DNA of 64,000 bases, taken from the NCBI RefSeq assembly GCF_005144585.1, contig NZ_SSMQ01000045.1, positions 1-64,000 of the forward strand. Reading direction: 5' to 3'. The stretch comes from Polyangium fumosum (lineage in GTDB: Bacteria > Myxococcota_A > Polyangia > Polyangiales > Polyangiaceae). Positions 7,398 to 15,964 of this stretch are shown in pieces. The notes beneath the pieces are model-generated. The model worked only from the letters and a program-made list of their open reading frames with translations. It searched no databases and was not told the origin of the DNA. How positions within the stretch are numbered: the stretch's first letter is position 1; every line of letters begins with the position of its first letter. Both the position numbers and the translations under genes were made by a program.

Positions 7398-8724
7398 GGA
7401 GCAGCACCGTGCCCTCGCCCGAGAAGACGACCAAACTCTTCACCCCGGCCGGCGCCTCGCTCGGCGGGAGCGCCCGCGGAATCACGCGCCCCATCCAGCC
7501 GAGGACGCTCGGCGCATGCAGCGCCGTGCTCTTGCCCTCGCGGACGTCGAGCGCGAGCATCGGCCCCTTGAGCCGCGCCACGAGCGTCCCCGGGCCGCGA
7601 AGCTGCACCATCCCGACCGCCTCGCCGTCCCCCACAGGCATGCGGCCGTTCTCGTAGCTCATCGCCCCTTCGAAGCCACCGAGCAGATCCTCGCGCAGGT
7701 AAAGCGGCTCTTCTTCCAGGCTGATCGGCACGAGCTCGTGCTCCGGCGGCGGCGTGAGGACGAGATCCCCGCGCCCTTCGAGCTCGACGAGCCCGTCGCC
7801 CTCGCCGCCGAGCGGCTCCTCCAGCGACTTCCCGCGCATCCTCCGCATCATCGGCTTGTGGCGCGGGCCGCTCGTGTAGGCCATCGAGCGGACGAGCGAG
7901 GGCCGCACGGCAAACCCGCTCGTCGCCGCGACGAGCAAGACGCCGCCCGGGTGCGCCGCGATCTTCCCCTCCGCGGGGAACGTGAGCGTGTGGCGCCGGC
8001 CGAGATCGGTCGGCGAGAGCGGGCCGCGCGGCGGCGAGTCGGACTTCGCCGCGTGGGTCGCCGTCGTGGTCGCGGCCGGCGTGGCGCGCGGCGGCCCCGC
8101 ATCCGCGGCGGCGAGGAGCGCGTCCCAGCCCGCCGAGATCGACTGCGGCAGCGCGCTCGACGGCGTGAGGTCCATCGTGCGATCGATCTCCTGGAACGAT
8201 CCCGGCGGGAGCGAGGGCTTGCGTTGCCCGTTCAGCGTCATCCCCGTCGCGTCCATGATCCGACGCGCCATCGCCTCGTGACCGCCGCGCGTGAACGCGT
8301 GGAGCGCGCGATCCGCGTCGCCGAGCGCCTGATGCGCGAGGCCGAGGTACCCCCACGCGCGCTGGTGCCCCGCTTGTTGCGCGACCACCCGTTCGAGCTC
8401 CTGCCGCGCCCGCGCGGGTTGCCCCGTCTTCAAGAAGCAGAGCGCGAGGTTCACGCGCGGCTCGAGGGACTCCGGGTAGGCCTGGACGAGCTTCTCGTAG
8501 ATGGCGATGGCCCGCGGGTAGAGGCCGAGCCGGAAGTAGACGACGCCGAGCAGGTCCTGGCCCTTCGGATCCGCGGGCGAGAGCTCGAGCGCCTGCTCCA
8601 GCTCGACCCGCGCCTCCACGACGCGGTTGTCCTGCAGGAGTTCGCCACCACGATACAGGTGGAAGAGGAAGTCTTCCCCGGGATCACCCGAGGGAGGGCG
8701 CGGCGGAGATGCTCGGTCGGCCAC
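7387..8724 (-). CDS. TPR protein with AIM24-like C-terminal domain
   Basis: The 445-residue protein has three to four tetratricopeptide repeats in residues 20-160 (AYPESLEPRVNLALCFLKTG and neighbours). A low-complexity linker follows (about 165-240). The C-terminal beta-rich domain begins near RRHTLTFPAEGKIAAHPGG and continues through LDVREGKSTALHAPSVLGWM to SLVVFSGEGTVLLHG. That last domain resembles the AIM24/TRAP-like beta fold. The family call is from pattern memory and should be tested by profile search. No signal peptide is seen. It is the first gene of the pgsA-epmA run. Confidence 0.75.
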   Translation of the reverse strand: MADRASPPRPPSGDPGEDFLFHLYRGGELLQDNRVVEARVELEQALELSPADPKGQDLLGVVYFRLGLYPRAIAIYEKLVQAYPESLEPRVNLALCFLKTGQPARARQELERVVAQQAGHQRAWGYLGLAHQALGDADRALHAFTRGGHEAMARRIMDATGMTLNGQRKPSLPPGSFQEIDRTMDLTPSSALPQSISAGWDALLAAADAGPPRATPAATTTATHAAKSDSPPRGPLSPTDLGRRHTLTFPAEGKIAAHPGGVLLVAATSGFAVRPSLVRSMAYTSGPRHKPMMRRMRGKSLEEPLGGEGDGLVELEGRGDLVLTPPPEHELVPISLEEEPLYLREDLLGGFEGAMSYENGRMPVGDGEAVGMVQLRGPGTLVARLKGPMLALDVREGKSTALHAPSVLGWMGRVIPRALPPSEAPAGVKSLVVFSGEGTVLLHGR

Positions 8725-8796
8725 GGCGCGCAGGGTACACGATGATCGCCGCGGGAAAAGGGCGCGCGCGGCGTTTCACCTCCCGAACCGGGTGCG

Positions 8797-9519
8797 TCAG
8801 GGAACGGAGGCCGCCGCCGCGAGGGCCTCTTCCAGCGTGAAAACGCGCTCATAGAGCGCGCGCCCCACGATCGCGGCGGACACGCCCGGGACACGCGCGA
8901 GCGCGCGAATGTGCTCGAGGCTGCCCACGCCGCCCGACGCGATCACGGGAAACCCTCCCCTCTCGGCGAGCGCCGCCGTCGCCGTGACGTTCGGCCCCAC
9001 CTGCGTGCCGTCCCGCGCCACGTCCGTGTAGAGCAGCGCTGCCACGGGCGCGCCCGCGAGATCACGCGCGACGTCGAGCGCCGTGCGGGTCGACGTCCGC
9101 ACCCACCCCTCCACCGCGACGAACCCGTCCTTCGCATCGAGCGCGACGACCACGCGCCCCGGGTGCGCCGTCGCGAGCGCGCGGACCATCCCGAGATCCT
9201 GGATCGCGGCCGTCCCGAGCACGACCTTGTCCGCCCCGAGCGCGAGATACGCCTCCGCCGTCTCGGCCGAGCGCACCCCACCGCCGACCTCCACCCCCGG
9301 CCCGAACGCCTGCACGACCGCGCGGACGAGCTCCTTCTGCACGGGCCGACCTTCCCGCGCGCCCTCCAGATCGACCACGTGAAGCGCGTCGACCTTGCCC
9401 TTGAGCCGTGCCGCGAGGCCCACGGGATCCGCGTCGTAGATGGTGACAGCGTCGTACCGCCCTTGATGCAGGCGGACCGCCTTGCCCTCGAAGAGATCGA
9501 TCGCAGGGAGGATCCACAT
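8797..9519 (-). CDS. hisA: ProFAR isomerase (histidine biosynthesis)
   Basis: HisA opens the ribose ring of 5'-ProFAR to PRFAR, the fourth step of histidine synthesis. The 240-residue length is standard for this (beta/alpha)8 barrel. Catalytic Asp8 (PAIDLFEGKAVRL) and Asp128 (VALDAKDG) are present, as are phosphate-binding GGGVRS and ASGGVGS. The ATG at 9519 is used; a GTG one codon upstream is an alternative. It diverges from the DUF2288 gene across 57 bp. The other his genes seen, hisB and hisH, are about 7 kb away, so the pathway genes are dispersed. Confidence 0.95.
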   Translation of the reverse strand: MWILPAIDLFEGKAVRLHQGRYDAVTIYDADPVGLAARLKGKVDALHVVDLEGAREGRPVQKELVRAVVQAFGPGVEVGGGVRSAETAEAYLALGADKVVLGTAAIQDLGMVRALATAHPGRVVVALDAKDGFVAVEGWVRTSTRTALDVARDLAGAPVAALLYTDVARDGTQVGPNVTATAALAERGGFPVIASGGVGSLEHIRALARVPGVSAAIVGRALYERVFTLEEALAAAASVP

Positions 9520-9576
9520 CACGAGCCGAGGCCTACGATGGAACCAGCCCGAGGAAAAGCTAGGCTCTCGCGCATC

Positions 9577-9873
9577 ATGCGGGAACGAATCGCCGAGACC
9601 CTCGGAGACGTCCACTGGAGCGACCTCCGCGCGCACATCGCGCGGGGCGCCGTCATCATCGTCGACGACGCGCTCGATCTGCTCGACGTCGGCGTGGCCC
9701 TCGCGAAGAACGACGTGCCCACCGTCGACGCGTGGATCCGCGCAGGGAAGCTCCAGAAGCCCACCACCGAGGATCTCACGCGCTGGTCGCTCGACGCGAG
9801 CACGCGTTTCCTCGCGGCCATCGTGCAGCCGTTCGTCCTGATCCGACGGCCCGCCGCGAAGGTGCTGTCCTAG
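9577..9873 (+). CDS. DUF2288 family protein
   Basis: This is a small acidic cytoplasmic protein of 98 residues. It matches the DUF2288 pattern: an N-terminal helix with VHWSDLRAHIARGAVIIVDDALDLLDVG, then KNDVPTVDAWIRAGKL, and a C-terminal FLAAIVQPFVLI. The family has no assigned reaction. The start is the ATG right after GCGCATC. An in-frame reading extends far upstream antisense to hisA and is not credible. The gene ends 21 bp before a long palindromic repeat array. Confidence 0.8.
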   Translation: MRERIAETLGDVHWSDLRAHIARGAVIIVDDALDLLDVGVALAKNDVPTVDAWIRAGKLQKPTTEDLTRWSLDASTRFLAAIVQPFVLIRRPAAKVLS

Positions 9874-9894
9874 AGGCCGAGGCCTGGGCGTGAG

Positions 9895-10338
9895 CGCGCG
9901 TCTCCAGGTCGCGTGCACACGTCTCCAGGTCGCGTGCACGCGTCTCGAAGGCGCGTGCGCGCGTGTTCCTCATCACGAACACGCGTCTTCAGGTCGCGTG
10001 CACGCGTCTCCAGGTCGCGTGCACACGTCTCCAGGTCGCGTGCACGCGTTTTCAGGTCGCGTGCACGCGTTTTCAGGTCGCGTGCACACGTCTCCAGGTC
10101 GCGTGCACGCGTCTCCAGGTCGCGTGCACGCGTTTTCAGGTCGCGTGCACACGTCTCCAGGTCGCGTGCACACGTCTCCAAGTCGTGCGCACACGCCTCG
10201 AAGGCGCGTGCGCACGTGTCCATCATCACGAACGCGCGTCTCGAAGGCGCGTGCACGCGTCTCCAAGTCGCGTGCGCACGTGTGTTTCGTCACGTGCACG
10301 CGCCTTCAAGTCGCGCGCGGGCGTCTCCAGATCGCGTG
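9895..10338. repeat. 21-bp tandem array of phased palindromes (21 units)
   Basis: Units read CACGCGTCTCCAGGTCGCGTG with small variation. I count eighteen 21-bp units and three 22-bp units (starting 9958, 10211 and 10275), which sum exactly to 444 bp. Unit ends are inverted (CACGCG/CGCGTG), and most junctions form the palindrome CGCGTGCACGCG or a near match. The period of two helical turns puts every palindrome on the same DNA face. The 22-bp units at 9958 and 10211 carry ATCACGAA and follow units with CTCGAAGGCGCG, giving a higher-order repeat. The array fills the space between convergent genes. It lacks stop codons in most frames, so the long reading frames across it are artefacts. It is not a CRISPR, because there are no unique spacers. 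Confidence 0.9.
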
Positions 10339-10348
10339 CGCGCGTGTG

Positions 10349-10873
10349 TTACGTCCCGCCCATGCCACCGGCGCCGCCCATGCCACCGGCGCCGCCCATG
10401 CCACCGGCGCCGCCCATGCCACCGGCGCCGCCGGAGCCCGGGCCCGCCTGCGGATCGAGGCTCTCGATCCAGAGCTTCACGCAGTTGATCTCGAGATCGG
10501 TCATCGAGCCGCCGAGCGGCATCTTCAGCCCGCACGGCGGCGGATCCACGAGCTTCGCGTAGATCAGGCTGCCCGCCGCATCGATCGGGTTCGCCAGGAT
10601 CACGCTCCCGCAAGACTCGGTCCCCGCGACGCTCACGAGCCGCGACTCGAGGTTCGGCGAGGCCAGGTCCACCGTCGTCGTGCCCGCCGCATGGCAGTTC
10701 GCCGTGCCGCATTTCGCCGCGAGCATCACAGGCACATCCGGGCAGGCCCCGCCGCCCTGGAAGATCGCCTTCTCCTCCTCGGTCAGCGTACCCGGACAAC
10801 CAGCCGCGAGCGCGACGACGAAGGGGGCGGAGAGCGCCGCGGCGCAGATACGGAAGAAGCGCGCGTTCATCAT
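10349..10873 (-). CDS. Lipoprotein with Cys/His motif and GGMGGA tail
   Basis: The 174-residue protein has a lipoprotein signal with ALAAGC (Cys26). Its central domain contains KCGTANCHAAG and two further cysteines (ESCGSV, INCVKLW). The overall pattern (DVPVMLAAKCGTANCH, LVDPPPCG, DLEINCVKLWIESL) resembles planctomycete/myxobacterial cytochrome-like domains, but the spacing is Cys-X4-Cys-His rather than CXXCH, so haem binding is doubtful. The C-terminus is four perfect 18-bp repeats encoding GGAGGM. The start is the first of two adjacent ATGs, with GAGGA four bases upstream, seven bases after the outer-membrane protein gene. Confidence 0.75.
   Translation of the reverse strand: MMNARFFRICAAALSAPFVVALAAGCPGTLTEEEKAIFQGGGACPDVPVMLAAKCGTANCHAAGTTTVDLASPNLESRLVSVAGTESCGSVILANPIDAAGSLIYAKLVDPPPCGLKMPLGGSMTDLEINCVKLWIESLDPQAGPGSGGAGGMGGAGGMGGAGGMGGAGGMGGT
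10361..10432 (-). repeat. Four perfect 18-bp coding repeats
   Basis: The plus-strand unit CATGCCACCGGCGCCGCC is repeated four times without change. It encodes the GGAGGM tail of the lipoprotein gene. Perfect identity suggests recent expansion or slippage, so tail length may vary between strains. Confidence 0.9.
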
Positions 10874-10880
10874 CGTGTCC

Positions 10881-12248
10881 TCAATCCATGTAAGCCAGGC
10901 CGAGCCGGACGCCGAAGAACTGATCGAGCGCGCCGCCCGCCACGAACGCGTCGCCGAGCACGGGATCGAAGTCCGAGAAGAACCGATCGTAGTGGCCCGT
11001 GAGCCGGATCTGCAGCCCCGACTCGAAGCGCACGGCGAGCCCCGCCGCCGTCGTGATTCCATGCACCTTCGCGCCCGTGAACCGCTCGTACACCGCGCCC
11101 GTCGTGAGCGGCTCGAGCCACTCGAACCCGAGGAGCACCGCGACCGGCCCGACAGGGATCCACCCGTCGACGCCCGCGCGGATCGCCAGGTAGTCCACGT
11201 TCGCCACCTGTTTGCCGAGGTCGCCGGGCGCGTCGATCTGGAACTGCTGCCAACGGACCCCGCCGAGCACGCCGATCACCGGCCCCGTCGGCCGCGAGAT
11301 CGGGATCCGGTACTTCAGCGCGGCCGTGACCCGCTGGTAGACCGTGTCCACCGGCTCGCCGCCCTCCGTCGCGGATTGCAACCCGAACGCGCGTGCATAC
11401 CCGAGCGAGAGCCCGAGATCCCGCAGCACCGGCACCGTCGTCATCGCCGCCGGGAACACCTCGACCGACACGGCTCCCACGGGCGCGCCGTACACGTCGT
11501 AGCGCCGCAGGTTCCCTGAGATCCCGTCCGAGTACGTGAACACGCGCCCGCCGATCTCGAAGCCGACCTCCGCCGACACGATCGACGAGCCCGCCTGATG
11601 CCGCACCCGCGCCGGAGGCTCCTCCTCCTTCGGCTTCGTCTCGGCCGGCGGAGGCGCTTCCGTGTCCTTCGGCTCGGGCGGCGGCGGCGGCGCGTACGTC
11701 TCGACCGCGCTCGTGATCGCCGCGGTGATCGCCTTCCTCCGTTCGTCCTCGGAGCCCTTCAGCGAGACCGCCGTGTCCACCGGCGTCGCGTCGTCCTCGG
11801 CGTTCACCCACACGAGGTGCACGCGCGTCTCGCCGCGCGCCTTCTGCACGATGCCCACGAGCACCGCGCCCGCGCCGAGGATCGACGCCGCTTGCTGCAC
11901 GCGAGGCACGAGCCGATCACGTTGCTTCGTGTTCGTCATCGCGGCGCCGAGCGGCTTCGACTGGCCCGCCTTGCGCAGCGCTGCGGAAAACTCCTTCGTC
12001 GTGGCGACGACGATCCGATCGGGGAGCACGGCCTCGATGTCCCCGCGCACCGAGCCTGCGTCCGGGCCCTCCACGTGCACGGCCAAGATCTTCTTCGCCG
12101 CAGGCTCCGCGGCCGAGGCCGAGGCCGGCGCGCTCGCGGCCACGAAGCCGAGGAGGGGCGCCACGAGGCGCGTCACCAGCGCGAAGGCCCACGCCGCCGT
12201 TCGCGTGGATCGCGAGCGATTCGCCGCCCTTCGCGGCACCGCGTTCAT
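10881..12248 (-). CDS. Probable outer-membrane beta-barrel protein
   Basis: The 455-residue protein has a long N-region and hydrophobic signal (about 12-45, ending SASAAEP). A periplasmic alpha/beta domain (KILAVHVEGPDAGSV to SAVETYAPPP) is followed by a Pro/Glu linker. The C-terminal 240 residues alternate hydrophobic and polar as expected for beta strands (VSAEVGFEIGGRVFTYSDG, LKYRIPISRPTGPVIGVLGG) and end in LGLAYMD. I infer an outer-membrane barrel with a periplasmic domain; no specific function is recognised. A GTG three codons upstream is another possible start. It is probably cotranscribed with the lipoprotein gene seven bases downstream. Confidence 0.7.
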   Translation of the reverse strand: MNAVPRRAANRSRSTRTAAWAFALVTRLVAPLLGFVAASAPASASAAEPAAKKILAVHVEGPDAGSVRGDIEAVLPDRIVVATTKEFSAALRKAGQSKPLGAAMTNTKQRDRLVPRVQQAASILGAGAVLVGIVQKARGETRVHLVWVNAEDDATPVDTAVSLKGSEDERRKAITAAITSAVETYAPPPPPEPKDTEAPPPAETKPKEEEPPARVRHQAGSSIVSAEVGFEIGGRVFTYSDGISGNLRRYDVYGAPVGAVSVEVFPAAMTTVPVLRDLGLSLGYARAFGLQSATEGGEPVDTVYQRVTAALKYRIPISRPTGPVIGVLGGVRWQQFQIDAPGDLGKQVANVDYLAIRAGVDGWIPVGPVAVLLGFEWLEPLTTGAVYERFTGAKVHGITTAAGLAVRFESGLQIRLTGHYDRFFSDFDPVLGDAFVAGGALDQFFGVRLGLAYMD

Positions 12249-12399
12249 CAAAAGCACGGCGTGAGCCTACAGGGGCCCGCGCCCGGGGGTAAAGACCTCC
12301 GCAAGGACGTCCTCGGCAGCAAAATCCTTTGCCATTGCGAAATTCGTGTGTGCTCCAAGAGAATCGGCGGATCCTGGGTTCGGACGCCGTGCTTGCGCG

Positions 12400-12428
12400 T
12401 TGACGCCCGTGGAGGCCCGGCATACCAC
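12400..12428 (+). promoter_or_regulatory. Candidate sigma-70-type promoter for DUF1592 gene
   Basis: TTGACG, a 17-bp spacer and TACCAC lie about 30 bp before the chosen start. The -35 is near consensus and the -10 is weak. Confidence 0.4.
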
Positions 12429-12459
12429 CGGGGTTGCCAAAGCCCTGGAGGTGGCCGGC

Positions 12460-14136
12460 ATGGAGATTCTTAGCGCCCCTTCCTCCGTCATGCGCCGCAT
12501 TCCGACGCTCCTGCGCGCCGGAGCGCTCGTCCTCGCTTGTCTCTCGCCCGCGTGCGTCGGGACGATCGGCGGCTCGTCGGAGGATCAAGCAGCCGTTCAA
12601 TCGATACCCGAGCGCAGCGCCTTCCCGCGCTTGACCCACGCGCAGTGGGAAAACTCGGTGCGCGACGTATTGCGCCTCGATGCGCCCCCGGGATTCTCGG
12701 CGTCGTTTACCGGGGACCCGCTCGGCGGCGTCTTCGACAACAACGAGGCCGTCCTTTCGGTCACGCCGAACCTGTGGGCCGATTACCAGCGCGCCGCCGA
12801 GGAGCTCGCGTCCCTGGTCGTCTCGGATCCCGCGAAGGTCGACGCGCTCGTGCCGGCCGATGAGGGACAAGGGAACGAGGCCCGCGCCCGCGCCTTCATC
12901 GAGGCCGTCGGCAAGCGCGCGTATCGCCGGCCCCTCACGGCCCCGGAAATCAACCAGCTCGTCGCGCTCTTCAACGAGGCCCCGAGCCTCATCGACGGCG
13001 ACCCCTTCCTCGCCGGCGTCGAGCACGTCCTCTCGGCCCTCTTCCAGTCGCCGCATTTCATCTATCGCGTCGAGGGCACGCGCACCCCGCGCCCCGACGG
13101 CCTCATCCCGCTCGGCCCCTACGAGCGCGCCGCGCGGCTCTCGTACCTCCTCTGGAACACGATGCCCGACGACGTGCTCTTCGAGGCTGCCGCAGCGGGC
13201 GAACTCGACACGCAGGAGGGCCTGCGCACCCATGCCGAGCGCATGCTCGCGGATCCGCAGGCGCGCGACGTCGTCCTCGCGTTCCACCGCCAGCTCTTCG
13301 ACTTCCGGAAGTTCGAGGATCTCTACAAGGATCCCGCCGTCTTCCCCGAGTTCGTCCCCGAGATCGGGAAAGACCTCGTCCGCGAGGCCGAGCTCTTCGT
13401 CGAGGACGTGGTCTTCGAGCAGGAAGGTGGCCTGACCGCGCTGCTCACCTCGCGCACCGCGTTCGTGAACGACAGGCTCGCGGGCATCTACGAGGTCGAC
13501 GCGCCGAACGGCGCCGAGTTCGGCAAGGTCGAGCTCGACGCGGAAAAACGAAGCGGCATTCTCACCCGCGCCGGCTTCCTCGCGGCGAACGGCACGGCCC
13601 GCGCGTCCGACCCGATCCACCGCGGCGTCTTCGTGAACCTGCGTGTCCTCTGCGCGCGTTTGCCGCCGCCGCCGAACAACGTCCCGCCGCTGCCGCCCGT
13701 CGAGGGCAAGACGACGCGCGAGATCGTCGCCAGCCACACGGGCAAGGGCACGTGCGGCGCCTCGTGCCACGGCACGCTCATCAACCCGGCCGGCTTCGCG
13801 TTCGAGAACTACGACGCGATCGGCCGGTACCGGGCCGAGGACAACGGCTTCCCGGTCGACGCCGCGGACGCCTATCCGCTCGGCGGCGGGATGGCGAGCT
13901 TCAGCGACGCCCTCACGTGGAGCCAACTGCTCGCGGAGAGCCGCGAGGCGAACGAGTGCTTCGCGAAGAACTGGCTCGAGTTCGCCTACGGCAGGGATGC
14001 CGAGGTCGAGGACGCCAAGTTCATCGCGAAGCTCGGCGAGGCCTCGCGCACCGGCATGTCCGTCAAGGAGCTCCTGCTCGAGCTCGTCTCCTCCGACGCC
14101 TTCTCGACCCGCCGCCCTGTGGAGGTCGCGCAATGA
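12460..14136 (+). CDS. DUF1592/DUF1588-type exported protein
   Basis: This 558-residue exported protein has the module order typical of planctomycete and myxobacterial sets: an N-terminal DUF1587-like FPRLTHAQWENSVRDVL, a DUF1595-like RAYRRPLTAPEI, DUF1592 (SPHFIYRVEG, RAARLSYLLWNTMPDD), DUF1588 (RSGILTRAGFLAANG to GTCGASCHGTLINPAGFAFENYDAIGRYR) and DUF1585 at the end. GTCGASCHG is a modified Cys/His site that could hold haem or metal. The start is the ATG eight bases after GGAGG; a later ATG would give a shorter signal. Function is unknown; the partner is the overlapping DUF1552 gene. Confidence 0.85.
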   Translation: MEILSAPSSVMRRIPTLLRAGALVLACLSPACVGTIGGSSEDQAAVQSIPERSAFPRLTHAQWENSVRDVLRLDAPPGFSASFTGDPLGGVFDNNEAVLSVTPNLWADYQRAAEELASLVVSDPAKVDALVPADEGQGNEARARAFIEAVGKRAYRRPLTAPEINQLVALFNEAPSLIDGDPFLAGVEHVLSALFQSPHFIYRVEGTRTPRPDGLIPLGPYERAARLSYLLWNTMPDDVLFEAAAAGELDTQEGLRTHAERMLADPQARDVVLAFHRQLFDFRKFEDLYKDPAVFPEFVPEIGKDLVREAELFVEDVVFEQEGGLTALLTSRTAFVNDRLAGIYEVDAPNGAEFGKVELDAEKRSGILTRAGFLAANGTARASDPIHRGVFVNLRVLCARLPPPPNNVPPLPPVEGKTTREIVASHTGKGTCGASCHGTLINPAGFAFENYDAIGRYRAEDNGFPVDAADAYPLGGGMASFSDALTWSQLLAESREANECFAKNWLEFAYGRDAEVEDAKFIAKLGEASRTGMSVKELLLELVSSDAFSTRRPVEVAQ

Positions 14137-15509
14137 ATCGCCGTCATTTGCTTCGAGGTCTCTTCGGCGTCTCCCTCGCGCTCCCGTTCCTCGAGAGCTT
14201 CTCGCCGCGCAAGGCCGAGGCCGGCGCGGGCGACGTCCCTCCGTTCGCGATCTTCATGCGCCAGGCGAACGGCGTCGTGCAGCAGACCAACGACGAGCCG
14301 GAGATGTTCTGGCCGAGCCAGACGGGCGCGCTCACGACCGAGTCGATGAAGGCCGAGAGTGATCGTGCGGTCAGCGAGCTGAGCGAATATGCCTCGCGCC
14401 TCCTCCTGGTGAAGGGCATCAACTTCGCGTTCCCGGGCAACGGCTGCGGCCACTCCGGCGGCGGCAACCAGTGCCTCACGGCGCAGAAGGTCTCGACGGA
14501 CCCGGTCGGCAACGAGTCGCTCGCGATGGGCGAGTCGATCGACAACCGCATCGCGCGCGAGCTCAACGCGCCGGGCGTCGAGCCCCTCACGTTGTATGCG
14601 GGCAAGAAGGCCGGCTACATCAATGAGGTGCTCTCGTACCGCGACGCGAAGGTCATCCGCGCGGCCGAGCACAACCCGATCAACGCCTACAAGGCGCTCT
14701 TTGGCCTCTCGGACCTCGACCCCGAGGTCCTGAAGCGGCTCGCCGCGCAACGCAAGAGCGTGAACGATCTCGTGCGTGAGCAGATGCAATCGCTCATGTC
14801 GCGCAAGGAGCTCGGCAAGGCCGACCGGGATCGATTGGACCTGCATTTCCAGTCGATCCGGGACCTCGAGGTCGGGCTCCAGTGCGCGCTCACGAAGGAA
14901 GAGGTCGCGGCGATGGAGGTGATGAGCCCGGACGCACGCGCGAACGACAACCTGGAGAAGGTCGCGCGGATGCAGATGGACATCATCGCGCTCGCGATGG
15001 CGTGCGGCACGACGCGCGCCGCGACGATCCAGATCGGCGACGGCAACGACAGCACCGAGTATTACATCAACGGCGTCCGGCAAAAGAGCTTCCACAAGAT
15101 CTCGCACCGCATCGACAGCGACGGCTCCGAGGGCCCGCCGATCGAGGGCGCGTACCTGCTCCACCACGAGATCGACCGCATCCACGCGCGGATGTTCAAG
15201 TACCTGCTCGACAAACTCGCGGCCTACGATCTCGGCTCCGGATCGCTCCTCGATTTCGGCGTCGCGGTCTGGCTGAACGATCTCGGCAACAAGTACCACT
15301 CGTACACCGACGTCCCGTACGTCCTCGTGGGCGGCGCGAACGGCTACCTGAAGACGGGCCAGTACGTCGACGTGAACGGCGTTCACAACGGCCGCCTCCT
15401 CGGCACGATCGGCGCCGCCCTCGGCTGCAAGAACGCCGCGGGAGGCCCGCTCGACGATTTCGGCGACCCCGAGCTGCCGAAGGGCATGCTCACCGAGATC
15501 ATCGCGTGA
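14133..15509 (+). CDS. DUF1552 exported protein
   Basis: The 458-residue protein opens with MNRRHLLRGLFGVSLALPFL, a Tat-like signal with an RR motif, and cleavage near KAEAGAG. The body matches DUF1552: IFMRQANGVVQ, RLLLVKGINFAF, GHSGGGNQCLT, ESIDNRIA and LDFGVAVWLNDL. The family is consistently paired with DUF1592-type proteins and often compared with exported sulfatase-like or electron-transfer components, but no reaction is established. It overlaps the previous gene by ATGA with GGAGG eight bases upstream, so coupled expression is expected. Confidence 0.85.
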   Translation: MNRRHLLRGLFGVSLALPFLESFSPRKAEAGAGDVPPFAIFMRQANGVVQQTNDEPEMFWPSQTGALTTESMKAESDRAVSELSEYASRLLLVKGINFAFPGNGCGHSGGGNQCLTAQKVSTDPVGNESLAMGESIDNRIARELNAPGVEPLTLYAGKKAGYINEVLSYRDAKVIRAAEHNPINAYKALFGLSDLDPEVLKRLAAQRKSVNDLVREQMQSLMSRKELGKADRDRLDLHFQSIRDLEVGLQCALTKEEVAAMEVMSPDARANDNLEKVARMQMDIIALAMACGTTRAATIQIGDGNDSTEYYINGVRQKSFHKISHRIDSDGSEGPPIEGAYLLHHEIDRIHARMFKYLLDKLAAYDLGSGSLLDFGVAVWLNDLGNKYHSYTDVPYVLVGGANGYLKTGQYVDVNGVHNGRLLGTIGAALGCKNAAGGPLDDFGDPELPKGMLTEIIA

Positions 15510-15532
15510 GTTGAAATGGTATATCGGGCAGC

Positions 15533-15961
15533 ATGCCCACGCTGCCCGAGCGCATCCTCACGCTCTTCGCCACCTACCACATTCGCCGCGAGAAGATCCT
15601 CGTGGACCTCGACGCGCTCTACGCGCCCGACGTCCGCTTCGTGGATCCTTTCAACGACGTCACGGGCAAGGACCGCTTCCTCCGCATCAACGAGAACCTC
15701 TTCAAGCGCCTCCGGGAAATGCGCTTCGACGACCTCGCGCTCGTCGGCGAGGAGCCCCATTTCATGCTCTCGTGGACCGCGACGATCGAGAGCCGCCTCG
15801 GCCTCACGATCACGGCCCCGGGCGTGAGCGAGTTCCGCGCGGAGAGCGGCGTCGTCGTCTACCACCGCGATCACTGGGACGTGCTCTCGTCCGTGGCCGC
15901 GAGTGTCCCCGGCGTCCGGAAGCTCTATCCGCGCCTCACCGCCCTGTTCTTCGAGCGCTAA
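15533..15961 (+). CDS. NTF2-like (SnoaL-type) protein
   Basis: The 142-residue single-domain protein has the cone-like NTF2 pattern: an N-terminal helix pair, then LYAPDVRFVDPFNDVTGKDRF, and later strands FMLSWTATIES and VVVYHRDHWD. Proteins of this fold are small isomerases, hydrolases or binding proteins. YHRDHWDVL resembles a DUF2358-like subgroup that binds lipophilic ligands. No signal peptide is present. It starts 23 bp after the DUF1552 gene and may belong to the same transcript. It ends 3 bp before the convergent hisH stop. Confidence 0.75.
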   Translation: MPTLPERILTLFATYHIRREKILVDLDALYAPDVRFVDPFNDVTGKDRFLRINENLFKRLREMRFDDLALVGEEPHFMLSWTATIESRLGLTITAPGVSEFRAESGVVVYHRDHWDVLSSVAASVPGVRKLYPRLTALFFER

Positions 15962-15964
15962 TCG

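Noticed and set aside
9870-10256. Minus-strand frame with heptads like CARDLET across the repeat array, resembling a coiled-coil protein
   Set aside because: The 21-bp unit has no stop codon, so frames stay open on both strands; the 22-bp units shift the frame, there is no Shine-Dalgarno, and the unit is palindromic DNA.
9895-10338. CRISPR array
   Set aside because: Repeats are contiguous with no unique spacers, and no cas genes are nearby.
10349-10873. c-type cytochrome lipoprotein
   Set aside because: The motif is C-X4-C-H (CGTANCH), not CXXCH, so haem attachment is not supported.
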